A DNA stretch of 64,000 nt from Stictocephala bisonia. Lineage: Eukaryota; Arthropoda; Insecta; Hemiptera; Membracidae. The position numbers were made by a program, and so were the translations under genes. Within the stretch, counting starts at the first letter, position 1, and the number at the start of each line of letters is the position of its first letter. This document shows positions 45,193-57,600 of this stretch, piece by piece. Under the pieces are notes generated by a model. That model saw only the letters and a program-made list of their open reading frames with translations, was not told where the DNA came from and did no database searches. The stretch covers positions 248,001 to 312,000 of the forward strand of contig JAQJVL010000680.1 of the NCBI GenBank assembly GCA_035578905.1. The letters run 5' to 3'.

Positions 45193-46554
45193 ACTTAATG
45201 TTAAATGTCTATTATACTATCAGCTCAGCTGATGTTTATTATAGTACGAAATATTAATGCTAATGTATTAATATATTTATATTAATGCACGAAATAAATA
45301 TTAATGCTCGTAATATTTATTACTAGCACATTACCCATCCTTCATAAAATGTTTACGTTGATTTATGTTGTGCTTATTGCATTCTTTAATACAAAACATG
45401 TACCTACTGGCATCTGTATAATGTAAAAGTGCGTTGTGGCAATGACTACTTGTGGTCACGGTACGGTAACACTAGGAAAGAATACGGTAGGTATCACGCG
45501 CATCTCATATGACGTTACATGGGCGAAAGGCAACAACAAACACAAAAATACTGTATGTTGAAGATGAAGCTTTATTAGTTTTTTGCATATAATTGTTAAA
45601 TTAAACACAATTTAAACTAATATTATTAACTTTATTGGTATTTATATAGTTACTTTTTGTGTTTAATATTTGAGATGTGTCTGACGATGCAATCGAAAGA
45701 CCTCACCAATAGTTAAAAATATTGATTAATAACTTGCCTACTATTTAGCTGAATGCTTCAATGCGATTGGTAGATTTAGTTACCAGTACTTCATCGAATA
45801 ATCAAACCAGGTGATTTCGACCAAGTGACGTCACAGTGTATTGGCAGCCTTGTCGTGACACCTACAGTCTTTTCTAGTTACCGTGGTTGTGGTTAGGTTT
45901 GGTCCGGTATTTACTTCAGAACTATGTCAGTTATTTATTTATTTCAACAGCTGTTTAATGAAACTACTATAAACAATAAGTTGTCAAATTGGTAGTGCCA
46001 TGGGGGTTGCATTGATATTTCTTAGTGGGGTGGTTTTCTGATGGAATTTCAAAATAAAGATAGGCCTACGTGTTAACCAGAGGCCCTAAGAATGTCCATA
46101 CAACATTTCATATGAACGGGTTCAGTAATTGTTGCAGGATTGAGTAAAACACACACACATTCTTACGGTTGGGGTTAACAATGTCCCCGAACTAGTGCTC
46201 GAGTTGTGACAATTAAAGGCCTCAGGTAGCCCATCTTTATGGTCACTAGAGGCTTTCAGCTTACAAGCTGTGTAAAATAAATATTTCCATAAATACGCCT
46301 ACTATTGCAAATACAGACCCTTTTGAATGAAGATTAAACTTAATCATAGAACTAGCCCACGAGTTTGTTACTTTGTTTCTTCATAAAACTAATTTATTTT
46401 ATGAGAAAACATTAGTTTAACTTTTCAATGATGAAGATAATTCGAAACGAAAACACCATTTTCCTCAAAAGAGCGAATGAAAAAACAAGGTGTTGCATGG
46501 TTTAGCAGAATTAAAAGTATTAAATCTGACTGATCTATACATACATATATTGAA
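45193..46554. other. No gene; copy of the hammerhead-associated repeat at 45455-45725
   Basis: 45480-45550 (gaatacggtaggtatcacgc, gacgttac) matches 11660-11740. At 45681-45704 the plus strand has CTGACGA, a very short spacer, GAAA, GACC and TC, a degenerate hammerhead order with little stem II. The rest, including 45730-46550, holds nothing recognisable. Confidence 0.45.
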
Positions 46555-47070
46555 CTAGGGGACACCCCTGCACGCTTCGCGTGCCAACCCCGACGCTCGC
46601 TACGCTCGATACACCTCGGCCTTCGGCCTCGGCATGTAACTATTCAATACAAAAATCGGTATATTAACTATATAACGTAAAATTACAATATTACATTTCG
46701 GTACAGTATCTCACGCACACTAATTGCTTTGCCACCTATTTAGCCTATTTCAAGAGTGTTCATTTCATTTATTTTTGTTTAACAGCTGAAGATTAAACTC
46801 ATAGTAAAATATTAAGAAGTATAATGTCAAACATTCAAAATAAACAGCTCATCAGCTGATGCATTATAAGTGTAATAGTTAACTATTTTTCGCGCTCGGT
46901 TTTTTAGAGTTTTAATTGTGTTAAAAGTTTATTTTTTGTTATAAATTGCAATATTAGTGATATTGAATACCTATTTTGTGTTTTTGTGTTGATTTCACCC
47001 AGTTATTGTTAAAATAACGAAGGGGTCTTTGTTTAAACATTGCTTACCTAAGCATAACCAAAAAACAATA

Positions 47071-48372
47071 ATGGCTAAGCCAGTGTTTATTTTCCCTTCC
47101 CAATCTTCTGTCAACAAGCCTAAATCATGTGATTTAACGCCCAACACTACGGAATCAAATGAAAACATTGATCAAGATTTCTTAAGACCACCAAAAAGAA
47201 AAACAGTCAACAATTGTGTAAATCTACAGCCTAAAAGGTATGTCTTCGATACTAATCAGCTGTGTGATCAAAACAAATTTAGTCCACTATCAGACCACAA
47301 CTACTCTATTGCTAATAATGATGAACATGAGATGGCTGATGTAACTGCTACAAGTGAATTGCATAAAATTGTTAAACCTCCACCTATTTTTGTCCACGAT
47401 GTTAACAATCATCAGGAAATTGTCAAAGATATTAAAAGTGTAATTACTTGTGAGTTTACCACTGAAGTCAAAGGCTCATCTTTGAAAATTAATCTTCTGA
47501 CCATAGATGATTTTAGAAAACTGACACAATTTTACGACGAATCAAATGTTAAATACCATACGTTTCAGACAAAAATAGACAGAAAATTAGAAGTCGTAAT
47601 TAAAAACGTTCCCTGCTCTCTTTCTCCAGAGGAAATTCAGGATGAGTTAATCTCTCACAACTATCCGGTTCTCACTGTAAATAGATTATTTAACAAGGAA
47701 AAAATTCCATTCCCTATTTGTGCAGTCTCGTTAGAAAACAATGAATCTGGAAAAGCTATATTTGAATTAAATAGACTGTGCTACTCTGTTGTTCATGTTG
47801 AGCCTAAAAGGAAGCCTAAAAATGTGCCCCAGTGTACTCGATGTCAACGTTATGGTCACACGAAAAATTTTTGCAAGCTCGATCCCAGATGTGTGAAGTG
47901 TACTGGCCAACATCTCTACTCTGCTTGTCCGAAGAAGAAGACTGACCCCCCTGTATGTGTAAACTGTGGGGAGAATCATTCGGCCAATTTCAAAGGCTGT
48001 AAATACTATAAAGATATACAGAAAAAGACTATAAGCAATGTTACTGGACTCACCCATCACTCATCTACTAGGAGCACTGATGAAAATCGCAGTACCGAAA
48101 ACACTGGAATTGGAATAAAACCCTCACAAGCCCGCCCTCAAGCAACTTCCAAGTCATACGCTCAAGCAACTAAGAAGACGTCAACAAATTTGCATCACCA
48201 AACTGATTTCAGTGTTTTTAATAACGACACTACTGAAACTGCAGCTAACGAGGTACTTGAGAGTGGCTCTAATATAGAACAACTAATATTAGATTTAGTT
48301 AAGTCAGCCATGCCTATAATTAAAAAGATTATATCTAATGTTATTACTTCACTGTTCAAAAATGCACCCTAG
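47071..48372 (+). CDS. Non-LTR element ORF1 (gag-like, three CCHC knuckles)
   Basis: From ATG 47071 the protein is 433 residues; the open frame begins at 47029 with TTG. Three zinc knuckles appear in order: CTRCQRYGHTKNFC, CVKCTGQHLYSAC and CVNCGENHSANFKGC (about 47827-48000). Just upstream, 'KIDRKLEVVIKNVPCSLSPE' and 'DELISHNYPVLTVNRLFNKE' match the RNA-recognition-like region that precedes the knuckles in arthropod Jockey ORF1 proteins. Its role is to coat element RNA. The stop TAG overlaps the ORF2 ATG at 48362, which suggests coupled translation. Confidence 0.88.
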   Translation: MAKPVFIFPSQSSVNKPKSCDLTPNTTESNENIDQDFLRPPKRKTVNNCVNLQPKRYVFDTNQLCDQNKFSPLSDHNYSIANNDEHEMADVTATSELHKIVKPPPIFVHDVNNHQEIVKDIKSVITCEFTTEVKGSSLKINLLTIDDFRKLTQFYDESNVKYHTFQTKIDRKLEVVIKNVPCSLSPEEIQDELISHNYPVLTVNRLFNKEKIPFPICAVSLENNESGKAIFELNRLCYSVVHVEPKRKPKNVPQCTRCQRYGHTKNFCKLDPRCVKCTGQHLYSACPKKKTDPPVCVNCGENHSANFKGCKYYKDIQKKTISNVTGLTHHSSTRSTDENRSTENTGIGIKPSQARPQATSKSYAQATKKTSTNLHHQTDFSVFNNDTTETAANEVLESGSNIEQLILDLVKSAMPIIKKIISNVITSLFKNAP

Positions 48373-49168
48373 AACATGCATCATACAAAACTTAACAATC
48401 CTAAACTGGAATGCTGATGGCCTAAAGAGAAAGAAGAATATTTTTTCAGAGTTCATGGTTCGGCATAACGTCGATGTCGCCTGCATCACTGAGACGCACT
48501 TTGTAATAAATGAGCCCTTTAAAATCCCTGGATACTTTATTTATAGAGAAGACAGGAATGCACCCAATGCTTCTGGAGGAGTGGCAATTTTTATAAAAAG
48601 AAACCTTAATCATCACAATATACTGTTGCCAAATCTTATTTCAGCTGAAGCTGTTGGTATCAAAATTAATTTGCAAAATGACCAGTCTTGTAATGTTATT
48701 TCTGTGTACAAATCACCCAATCGACGTTTTCACCAACAAGATCTTTTAAATCTAAGTCATGGTGACACTCCAACTCTTATCTTAGGAGATTTAAATTGTA
48801 AACATCAATTCTGGGGTTGTAGGGTAACTAACCCGAATGGGGTTCGCTTGTTACGTGCTATGAATGAAACCAATATAAATATTTCAGCTCCGTCTGAACC
48901 CACTCATTACCCTTGGCAAAACAATTTCCATCCCGATATATTGGACATTACTCTTCATAAAAACTTTGGAGCTCCTATTCTACAACAAGTAATCAGTGAA
49001 CTTGATTCTGACCATCTCCCTATTATTGTCAGTTTTTTTCATACAACCAATATTTTCTCCGTAAATTCCCAGACTGATAAACGGTTCAGTCGATTGGGAT
49101 ACCTTCTGTGCAGAATTCGACAATCGCATGAAAGTTCCAACGGACCTATATTCAGTGAATGGCATTGA
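48362..49168 (+). pseudogene. ORF2, endonuclease part (frame 1 of a broken ORF2)
   Basis: The likely start is ATG 48362, overlapping the ORF1 stop by 11 nt; an in-frame ATG also lies at 48338. The APE-type endonuclease has LNWNADGL, CITETHF (catalytic Glu), LGDLNCKHQFWG (Asp/Asn pair) and a terminal SDHLPIIV (catalytic Asp-His). It nicks target DNA for target-primed reverse transcription. The domain is complete, but after about 49085 the frame leaves the homologous path and stops at 49168. The reverse transcriptase continues in another frame, so one small indel separates them. Confidence 0.85.
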
Positions 49169-51068
49169 CAGAGCAGTTCAAGACTTTACAGAGTGTTTAC
49201 AAATATCAGTCAAAAATGCAACTATCCGGACTTTTCCCCCTACACGAAAGACTTTTCTTCATCCTCCCATGAGAATTATGCAATTAATTAGATATAAAAA
49301 TAGAGTGAGACGTCAGTGGCAGAGATACAGGTACCCTCACTTAAAGATGCAGCTAAATGAACTAATTCGTAAAGTACGTAGCGAACTTGATAAATATAGG
49401 ATTAATTCTTACAAACTTTACGTTTCTGATATTGATCCTGGTGATTCTAATATGTGGAAAGCAACAAAGAGGCTTTTACAATCACCGACAATTGTGCCTC
49501 CACTAAAACAAAATAATTTTATTTTTGAAAGTGATTCCGAAAAGAGTAATGTGTTTGCTGATTTTTTTGAGAATGCATTCATTCCTAATGTTGTTCATGA
49601 TTTTGAAACCAACAGAAATGTTGAGGATTTTTTGTCCACAACCCCTAGCAGTGCAGAGCAGCCTGTGAAATTTACCTCACCCTCGGAAATTAAAAATATT
49701 ATTAAAAATCTCCCCAACAGAAAATCTCCAGGGCATGACTTGGTACCTAACATAGTTTTGAAGAATTTGTCTACCAAAGCACTTTCAATACTGGCATCTA
49801 TTTTCAATGCTTGTATTTCTGTTGGTTACTTTCCCAAAAACTGGAAACTTGCTCAAATAATTGTTATACACAAGCCCAACAAACCTAAACATTTTCCTAG
49901 CAGTTACCGTCCGATTAGTCTCCTTTCATCAATATCAAAATTATTTGAAAAAATTATACAGAAGAGACTGCTAAAATACTTGGATTCTTCTAATATCATT
50001 CCCCCTTATCAGTTTGGATTTCGTACAAGGCATTCTACATCTCATCAACTTCTACGAATCAATGAAATCATATGTAACGGATTTGAGAAGAAGCTTCATT
50101 CATCGGCAGCATTTTTGGACATAACAAGTGCATTTGATAAGGTTTGGCATGGTGGCCTGTTATATAAATTGTATCAGTTTGGACTTCCTTTGTATCTGAG
50201 AGCTTTGCTGCAATCGTTTCTGTCTGATAGGACTTTTTGTGTCAAACTAAACTGCACACTTTCCTCAGTTCGTCCAATAGGCGCAGGTGTTCCTCAAGGC
50301 TCAATACTGGGACCTCTTCTTTTTAATTTATACATGTCTGATATTCCTGAGCTTCCTCAGGCTACTATCGCTCTTTATGCTGATGACACGGTTCTTATTA
50401 CCCAGCACATTGACATCAACCAGGCCGTAAATTCTTTACAATTCAGCGTTACATCTCTAACCAATTGGTTTAAAAGCTGGAGACTATCGTTAAATCCATT
50501 GAAATGTGAAACAAAGGTTTTCTCTTTGAGGAAGTATATTTTGCCACCTGAAGTTACTATTGAAAATACTTCAATTCCTTGGAACCCTGATGATCAAGGC
50601 ATAAAATACTTAGGTGTCTACCTCGATAAAAAATTAAACTGGAATCTTCACGTAAACAACAAACTCACTCAAGCATACGCACGTCTATCCATGTTATTTC
50701 CTATAATAAACAGAAAGTCGTCTTTAAAACCAGAATGTACATTTTTAATATATAAAACAATTCTTGGGCCGTTAATTATGTATGCCTGTCCAGTTTGGGG
50801 AATGTGCATTTCTTCCGGCAAACTGAAAAAGATTCAAATTTTCCAAAACAAAGTTTTAAGAATTGCAGTTGATAGTCCATGGTACATACGTAACTCTCAT
50901 CTGCATGTAGAATTTGGACTCGATACCATTGATGCTTTTATTAAAAGAAGTTGTCGTAAGTTCATGGCAAACTTAGAAAATGTTCCAGGAGCTATTAACT
51001 TTCACATTGGAGAACCTACTTTGCACAGGCGTTTGAAAGCCAGACTTCCTCAAGACATGATAGACTGA
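49095..51068 (+). pseudogene. ORF2, reverse transcriptase part (shifted frame)
   Basis: The frame is open from upstream of ATG 49128; homology-like sequence (DWDTFCAEF) already begins near 49095. Reverse-transcriptase blocks are all present: SYRPISLLSSISKLFEKI, AFLDITSAFDKVWHGGL, GVPQGSILGPLLFNLY, catalytic YADD (within ALYADDTVLI) and the LKYLGV-type thumb block. No RNase H follows, as in Jockey elements. The protein ends at 51068. The break from the endonuclease frame makes this copy probably inactive unless the shift is a sequencing error. Confidence 0.87.
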
Positions 51069-51659
51069 TTTATAGCCTCTCTATGTCACACTTATTTGTT
51101 TGTTTTTTTTTAACTTACTTAAATATGTTATATATATTTTTTTTTTTTTTTTTACTGATTGTTATTCGTGTTACAGGGTGACTCATATATGAGCGAACCC
51201 GATAATGTTATTATTCCACCTGTTACATTTTCTGTGTATAATATGTAAAATATTGATCCAGAAATAAAAGTGTAAAAAAAAAATTTTTTGTCAAACATTC
51301 AAAATAGACATGTTTATTTATTTACAAAACAGCTGTTATTAATTTACTAAAATCAACCCAATGTTATCCTTATGGACCGATCTTTTAAGGGTGCTTTATA
51401 CCCCTTAGGAGTACTTTATCAAGATGAAAATACTTTAGTTGTCCTATTTAAGTTCTAAAGAAACAGTGTACAACATTTCAGCTCTCTACCTACATGGGAA
51501 GTTGGAGAATTAGTGATGAGTGAGTCAATCAGTGAGGGCTTTGCCTTTTATATGTATAGATTTTAATTTTAGTAATAGTAAACACATGTGTTTTATATTA
51601 CAGATGGTATTTGTTTACATTTATAATACATTGTGTAAATGGCAATTTTTATTTTCTAA

Positions 51660-51810
51660 ATTATTATAAAAAGGAATAAAATATCTTAAAACCGTTTCTT
51701 AGCAAGCACCTACGACCTAAAAGTAACTCACATACCAAATTTCAGCATTGTAGGTGCTATAGTTATTGAGAATTCGTGATGAGTGAGTGAGTCAATTTGG
51801 CTTATATAGA
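51660..51810 (-). mobile_element. 5' end fragment of another Helitron
   Basis: On the minus strand, TCTATATAAGCCAAATTGAC begins at 51810, followed by 'tcactcactcatcacgaatt'. That mirrors the 5' ends of copies D and E. No CTAG-hairpin end is found within the next few hundred bases, so the element is truncated. Confidence 0.6.
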
Positions 51811-54162
51811 TATAAAGATTATATGTTATGTACAGAAAGTTCAAACTTATTATTGGCCAGTGACGTAACTAAGCCTTACCTTGGGGGAAGGGGGAACAGA
51901 AGGAATTTAAGTACTCAATGCACCAAAAGGGGGGAGGTTATGTGGGGAATATCGTCTTTCGTAGTTATGGACAATTTTAGAATAAACACTTAACAAAGTA
52001 AAGCCTTCCTACAATGTAGGTTTCACCAAATTTTATAGTATTACATACTAAACGTTTTAAACTAGATTTAATTTTATTTTATTGTTAATTGATGTATCTC
52101 TATTTTAAATACAACATGAAAAAAAATTGCAAAATTTTGTAGTTATAGTTTATTAAGTCACCGTTATTGTTCTATGAAACTGTAAACATTTTGGACTACA
52201 TCGTTGAAAAATACCAGAAAACTATAAAGTACTTTCATTTGTGCTATGTTCGATGCTAATTGCCAATCGAAAGTTTATTCAATAATTTAAATTAAGTATT
52301 TAATTCATGATAAAAAAAGTAGGGTGAAAAACAAATACTAATTATTATTTGAGGTTAGGAAACTTTATGATTGACGTTAATGGTTCGGCTTCAGGTAGAC
52401 TGTCGCTACTCGAGCATAGTTTAAGGGCAATTGTCACATCTCGATCATCCTTTTATGGAGTCTAGGTATTAACTGTTGCAACTCAAGCATTTAAGGGTCC
52501 TATTATCAATTGTCGCAACAAACTCCAGAATACCTAATAACTGTCGCAACTCAAGCACTCAAATGTTTGCATTAAAATGTTATGCGTTTTCTATTAACTT
52601 CAAAAATGTATAATGATATTTGTTTGATATTAATTTACAAAAATGTTTATTATTTATTACTACCTAATCTATTAAATTAGGTTTGTACTATATTTCTCAC
52701 ATGACTCAGTTAAATATAAGACATACACGCTTAATGTATTTGGTAACACATCACTAGTAGTAATACTGATACGAAATGAATACACATGATATCGCCAGTT
52801 CTACCAGTAAGCCGGTTTATTGTCCGTGTCAGTTAGTTAGCAATGAATAAACTAGCAGATATACTTGTTAGCACCTGAACGAACATGAAACATTAGCTAA
52901 TCATTTCATTTACGTATTTATAACTTAATACTACATTATAGGAAATCCCAATTACAAAGTAGCAATGATAAAAAATTTTCAAAGTCTACAATTCGCCGCC
53001 CATACCAATATCACTTAACAAATCTAATAAAACTTAACAAAAATATATTTTTAACAAGCAAAAATAACAACAAAAACAACTTAATTACCACAAAGTATAT
53101 ACATAATAAAACAAATAACAATATAATAAAAGAAACAAAAATAAATTACAAGCAACAATTTAAACATATTCTTCCAACATGGTAGTTAAAATAATTTTAC
53201 AATTATATTTCTAGAAAAAAATTTGTTGAATGTCAGAAAGTACCACAAATCTGGCAAGCACTTGAATAATTACTTGGATATGAAACAATATAAATTAATA
53301 ATTTCGATATATCGAACATTAGTAAAAACCCCTAAATTATTTAAAGACGATAAAATCAATAATATGTTTTATCCAGATAAAATCAATAATATATTTTATC
53401 CAGATAAAGTGTTCGCCTGCGCATGAATAAGTAGACTTAAATCATAAAACCTGGTCCAAGGACGAAAGACAAGAATTAGGAATTAGCGAATGTAAATATT
53501 TTAAATCCACTTTAGGAGGAGTTGGAGGTACCCTGAAAACGATCAGCAATTGAATGAAGTAGTTTAAAAATTAGAGATGTAATGGTGAAGTTATTTCAAC
53601 AGCGATAAATTACCAAGTATGCCCGATACAAGTAGGTTGTTGTATACCGGGACTTTGGCGCACATCTGCGGTGTTGTTGTAGTCGGCGGGATTCATGAAT
53701 TCGGCAACTGCTACCTTATTCGGTGGAAGTGAACATGAATTCGGCAACTCCCATAAAACTAACCTCAACAGAAAGGCATGAAATCAGGAACTGAGGGGGT
53801 GTGGGGGGGGGAGAAGTAGCATTGACAACCGCGTCCAATACAGTGTAATTCTATAAGTAAGGCGTAGAACAAATGTTGAGATTATATGCAAATACATCTC
53901 ACATCAGTTATATTTGTTTGAGATTTCGTTCACCACACACCAACAGCGTATGTGTCTAAATAAAACTATTATATAATTCTTTCACAAAAATCATTCAGTA
54001 GAGTGCAAATTAAAATGTATCGCGAGGGCTAAAAGCCTTAAAATAATAAAAATTGTTTAGAAGTTAATATGAAATCCTTACATTTCGTGATGTAATCCAA
54101 CAAACGATTAAATAAAGTAAAGCTCACTTGGTCAATAACAGTGGTAAACGTTTATATATGTA
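51811..54162. other. No gene recognised; minor short repeats
   Basis: Near 52400-52560 a motif like 'actgtcgcaactcaagca' occurs three times. Near 53690 and 53743 'catgaattcggcaact' occurs twice, and a 25-bp duplication lies at about 53350-53400. The rest is AT-rich. No coding region can be supported. Confidence 0.45.
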
Positions 54163-54649
54163 TACACGGTGATTTAAAATTGTGTAGCCAAACTTTGGGA
54201 TCATGTTCTAGACATGAAAAAACTTTCCTATTACAGAATGGTGTATCTCGCTTCGTTATCAATTTGTTTGTATGTTTGTGTATTTTATATAAAATAAAAT
54301 AACTCAGGAACCGTAAATGCTACAGATTTAAAATATTGTTTACGTACTGAGGTTGCCAGAACCTCATTGTACACCAGATTTTAATGATTTTTGTTAAACT
54401 GTTTGAAAATGGCGTACATTTTAAAAATTAAAAATTCAGAAACAAAAAAACCAAAAAATAAAATAAAAATTTTAAGGAAAAATTTTTTTAGCTTATTTAA
54501 TGCCAAATAAAATTGATGCCACATTTGATAAATTCGGTTGTCTTATAACCCAGATATGGCCCAAAAACCTGTTTAGTGTACTGAAGGTCAAAAGGAATCC
54601 CTACTACTACTGATAAGCATTTCAGTCCTGTCGAATCACAGTTAACTTA

Positions 54650-57600
54650 CATGATCAGTAGCCGTAATCATTGTGTAACCATTTATCGATAAGTTTAGTC
54701 CTAATTTTGAGGAAGAAGTGTTGAAAAGATTTGAAGACAACTCTTCTACTAGCACACGTGCTATTGCCAGTGAAATGGGTACTAGTCAGACAGCTGTGTG
54801 GAATATGGTTTATGAAAATCAACTTTACCCATTTCGACTTCAAAAGGTCCAAGCGCTTCTTCCTACTGACTACTCACGACGTCTCCACTTTGCATATTGG
54901 TTTCTGGACAAAGTTAACCATCAGCCTGATTTTATAAATACAGTTCTGTTTACAGACGAAGCCACCTTTACTTAAAAGGAAATGTTTAATTCAATGAACA
55001 GTCATGTATGGGTCCAAGAAAATCCTCATGGAATTCACCCTCGAAATAAGCAGCATCGCTTTAGTACTACTGTTTGGGCTGGAATGATCGGTGACAAAAT
55101 TATTGGCCCGTATATTTTTCCTCAAAATCTTAATGGTCAAGTCTGTGCAGTATTTTTAAGAGATATTTGCCCGAGTTGTTGGATGACGTCCCACTACACG
55201 TAAGTGAGAGGCTGTGTTACCAAAATGATGCACATTTTTCACATGAGGCGCAATATCAGTAGTGGGCATTGTTTGGAGAAACACAATTGCACGTGTTGGA
55301 CATGTATCTTGGCCTCCAAGGTCTCCTGACAATTGCACGTGTTGGACATGTATCTTGGCCACCAAGGTCTCCTGACATTATGTGTTGGACATGTATCTTG
55401 GCCACCAAGGTCTCTTGACATTATGTGTTGGACATGTATCTTGGCCACCAAGGTCTCCTGACATTACGTGTTGGACATGTATCTTGGCCTCCAAGGTCTC
55501 CTGACATTACGTGTTGGACATGTATCTTGGCCACCAAGGTCTCTTGACATTATGTGTTGGACATGTATCTTGGCCTCCAAGGTCTCCTGACATTACGTGT
55601 TGGACATGTATCTTGGCCACCAAGGTCTCTTGACATTACGTGTTGGACATGTATCTTGGCCACCAAGGTCTCTTGACATTACGTGTTGGACATGTATCTT
55701 GGCCACCAAGGTCTCCTGACATTACGTGTTGGACATGTATCTTGGCCACCAAGGTCTCTTGACATTACGTGTTGGACATGTATCTTGGCCACCAAGGTCT
55801 CCTGACATTACGTGTTGGACATGTATCTTGGCCACCAAGGTCTCTTGACATTACGTGTTGGACATGTATCTTGGCCACCAAGGTCTCCTGACATTACGTG
55901 TTGGACATGTATCTTGGCCACCAAGGTCTCTTGACATTACGTGTTGGACATGTATCTTGGCCACCAAGGTCTCCTGACATTACGTGTTGGACATGTATCT
56001 TGGCCACCAAGGTCTCCTGACATTATGTGTTGGACATGTATCTTGGCCACCAAGGTCTCTTGACATTACGTGTTGGACATGTATCTTGGCCACCAAGGTC
56101 TCCTGACATTACGTGTTGGACATGTATCTTGGCCACCAAGGTCTCTTGACATTACGTGTTGGACATGTATCTTGGCCACCAAGGTCTCTTGACATTACGT
56201 GTTGGACATGTATCTTGGCCACCAAGGTCTCCTGACATTACGTGTTGGACATGTATCTTGGCCACCAAGGTCTCTTGACATTACGTGTTGGACATGTATC
56301 TTGGCCACCAAGGTCTCTTGACATTACGTGTTGGACATGTATCTTGGCCACCAAGGTCTCTTGACATTACGTGTTGGACATGTATCTTGGCCACCAAGGT
56401 CTCTTGACATTACGTGTTGGACATGTATCTTGGCCACCAAGGTCTCTTGACATTACGTGTTGGACATGTATCTTGGCCACCAAGGTCTCTTGACATTACG
56501 TGTTGGACATGTATCTTGGCCACCAAGGTCTCTTGACATTACGTGTTGGACATGTATCTTGGCCACCAAGGTCTCTTGACATTACGTGTTGGACATGTAT
56601 CTTGGCCACCAAGGTCTCTTGACATTACGTGTTGGACATGTATCTTGGCCACCAAGGTCTCCTGACATTACGTGTTGGACATGTATCTTGGCCACCAAGG
56701 TCTCTTGACATTACGTGTTGGACATGTATCTTGGCCACCAAGGTCTCTTGACATTACGTGTTGGACATGTATCTTGGCCACCAAGGTCTCTTGACATTAC
56801 GTGTTGGACATGTATCTTGGCCACCAAGGTCTCCTGACATTACGTGTTGGACATGTATCTTGGCCACCAAGGTCTCCTGACATTACGTGTTGGACATGTA
56901 TCTTGGCCTCCAAGGTCTCCTGACATTACGTGTTGGACATGTATCTTGGCCACCAAGGTCTCTTGACATTACGTGTTGGACATGTATCTTGGCCACCAAG
57001 GTCTCCTGACATTACGTGTTGGACATGTATCTTGGCCACCAAGGTCTCTTGACATTACGTGTTGGACATGTATCTTGGCCACCAAGGTCTCCTGACATTA
57101 CGTGTTGGACATGTATCTTGGCCACCAAGGTCTCTTGACATTACGTGTTGGACATGTATCTTGGCCACCAAGGTCTCTTGACATTACGTGTTGGACATGT
57201 ATCTTGGCCACCAAGGTCTCCTGACATTACGTGTTGGACATGTATCTTGGCCACCAAGGTCTCCTGACATTACGTGTTGGACATGTATCTTGGCCACCAA
57301 GGTCTCTTGACATTACGTGTTGGACATGTATCTTGGCCACCAAGGTCTCCTGACATTACGTGTTGGACATGTATCTTGGCCACCAAGGTCTCTTGACATT
57401 ACGTGTTGGACATGTATCTTGGCCACCAAGGTCTCCTGACATTACGTGTTGGACATGTATCTTGGCCACCAAGGTCTCCTGACATTACGTGTTGGACATG
57501 TATCTTGTCCACCAAGGTCTCTTGACATTACGTGTTGGACATGTATCTTGGCCACCAAGGTCTCTTGACATTACGTGTTGGACATGTATCTTGGCCACCA

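Larger units (their letters stand above)
46843..51288 (+). mobile_element. Jockey-like non-LTR retrotransposon, 4.4 kb
   Basis: It is bounded by an 18-bp target-site duplication, tgtcaaacattcaaaata, at 46825-46842 and 51289-51306. It contains a 5' UTR, ORF1 (nucleic-acid binding), ORF2 (endonuclease and reverse transcriptase, split by a frameshift), a 3' UTR and a short A tract followed by T's. The intact TSD and nearly full ORFs point to a fairly recent insertion. Confidence 0.9.
46555..51560 (-). mobile_element. Non-autonomous Helitron, copy D, interrupted by a non-LTR element
   Basis: Read on the minus strand, the 5' end is A-rich DNA then TCTATACATATAAAAGGC (from 51560), with a 'cactgattgactcactcatcac' type stretch like copy E. 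The 3' end has gcacgcgaagcgtgc, eleven bases (aggggtgtccc) and CTAG ending at 46555, followed by T. Without the insertion (46843-51306) the element is about 542 bp, close to copy E. Confidence 0.82.

Noticed and set aside
55156..55451. Minus-strand frames of about 70 codons with repeated CPT/HVQH peptides
   Set aside because: They are the reverse complement of the 43-bp satellite and shift frame with each unit.
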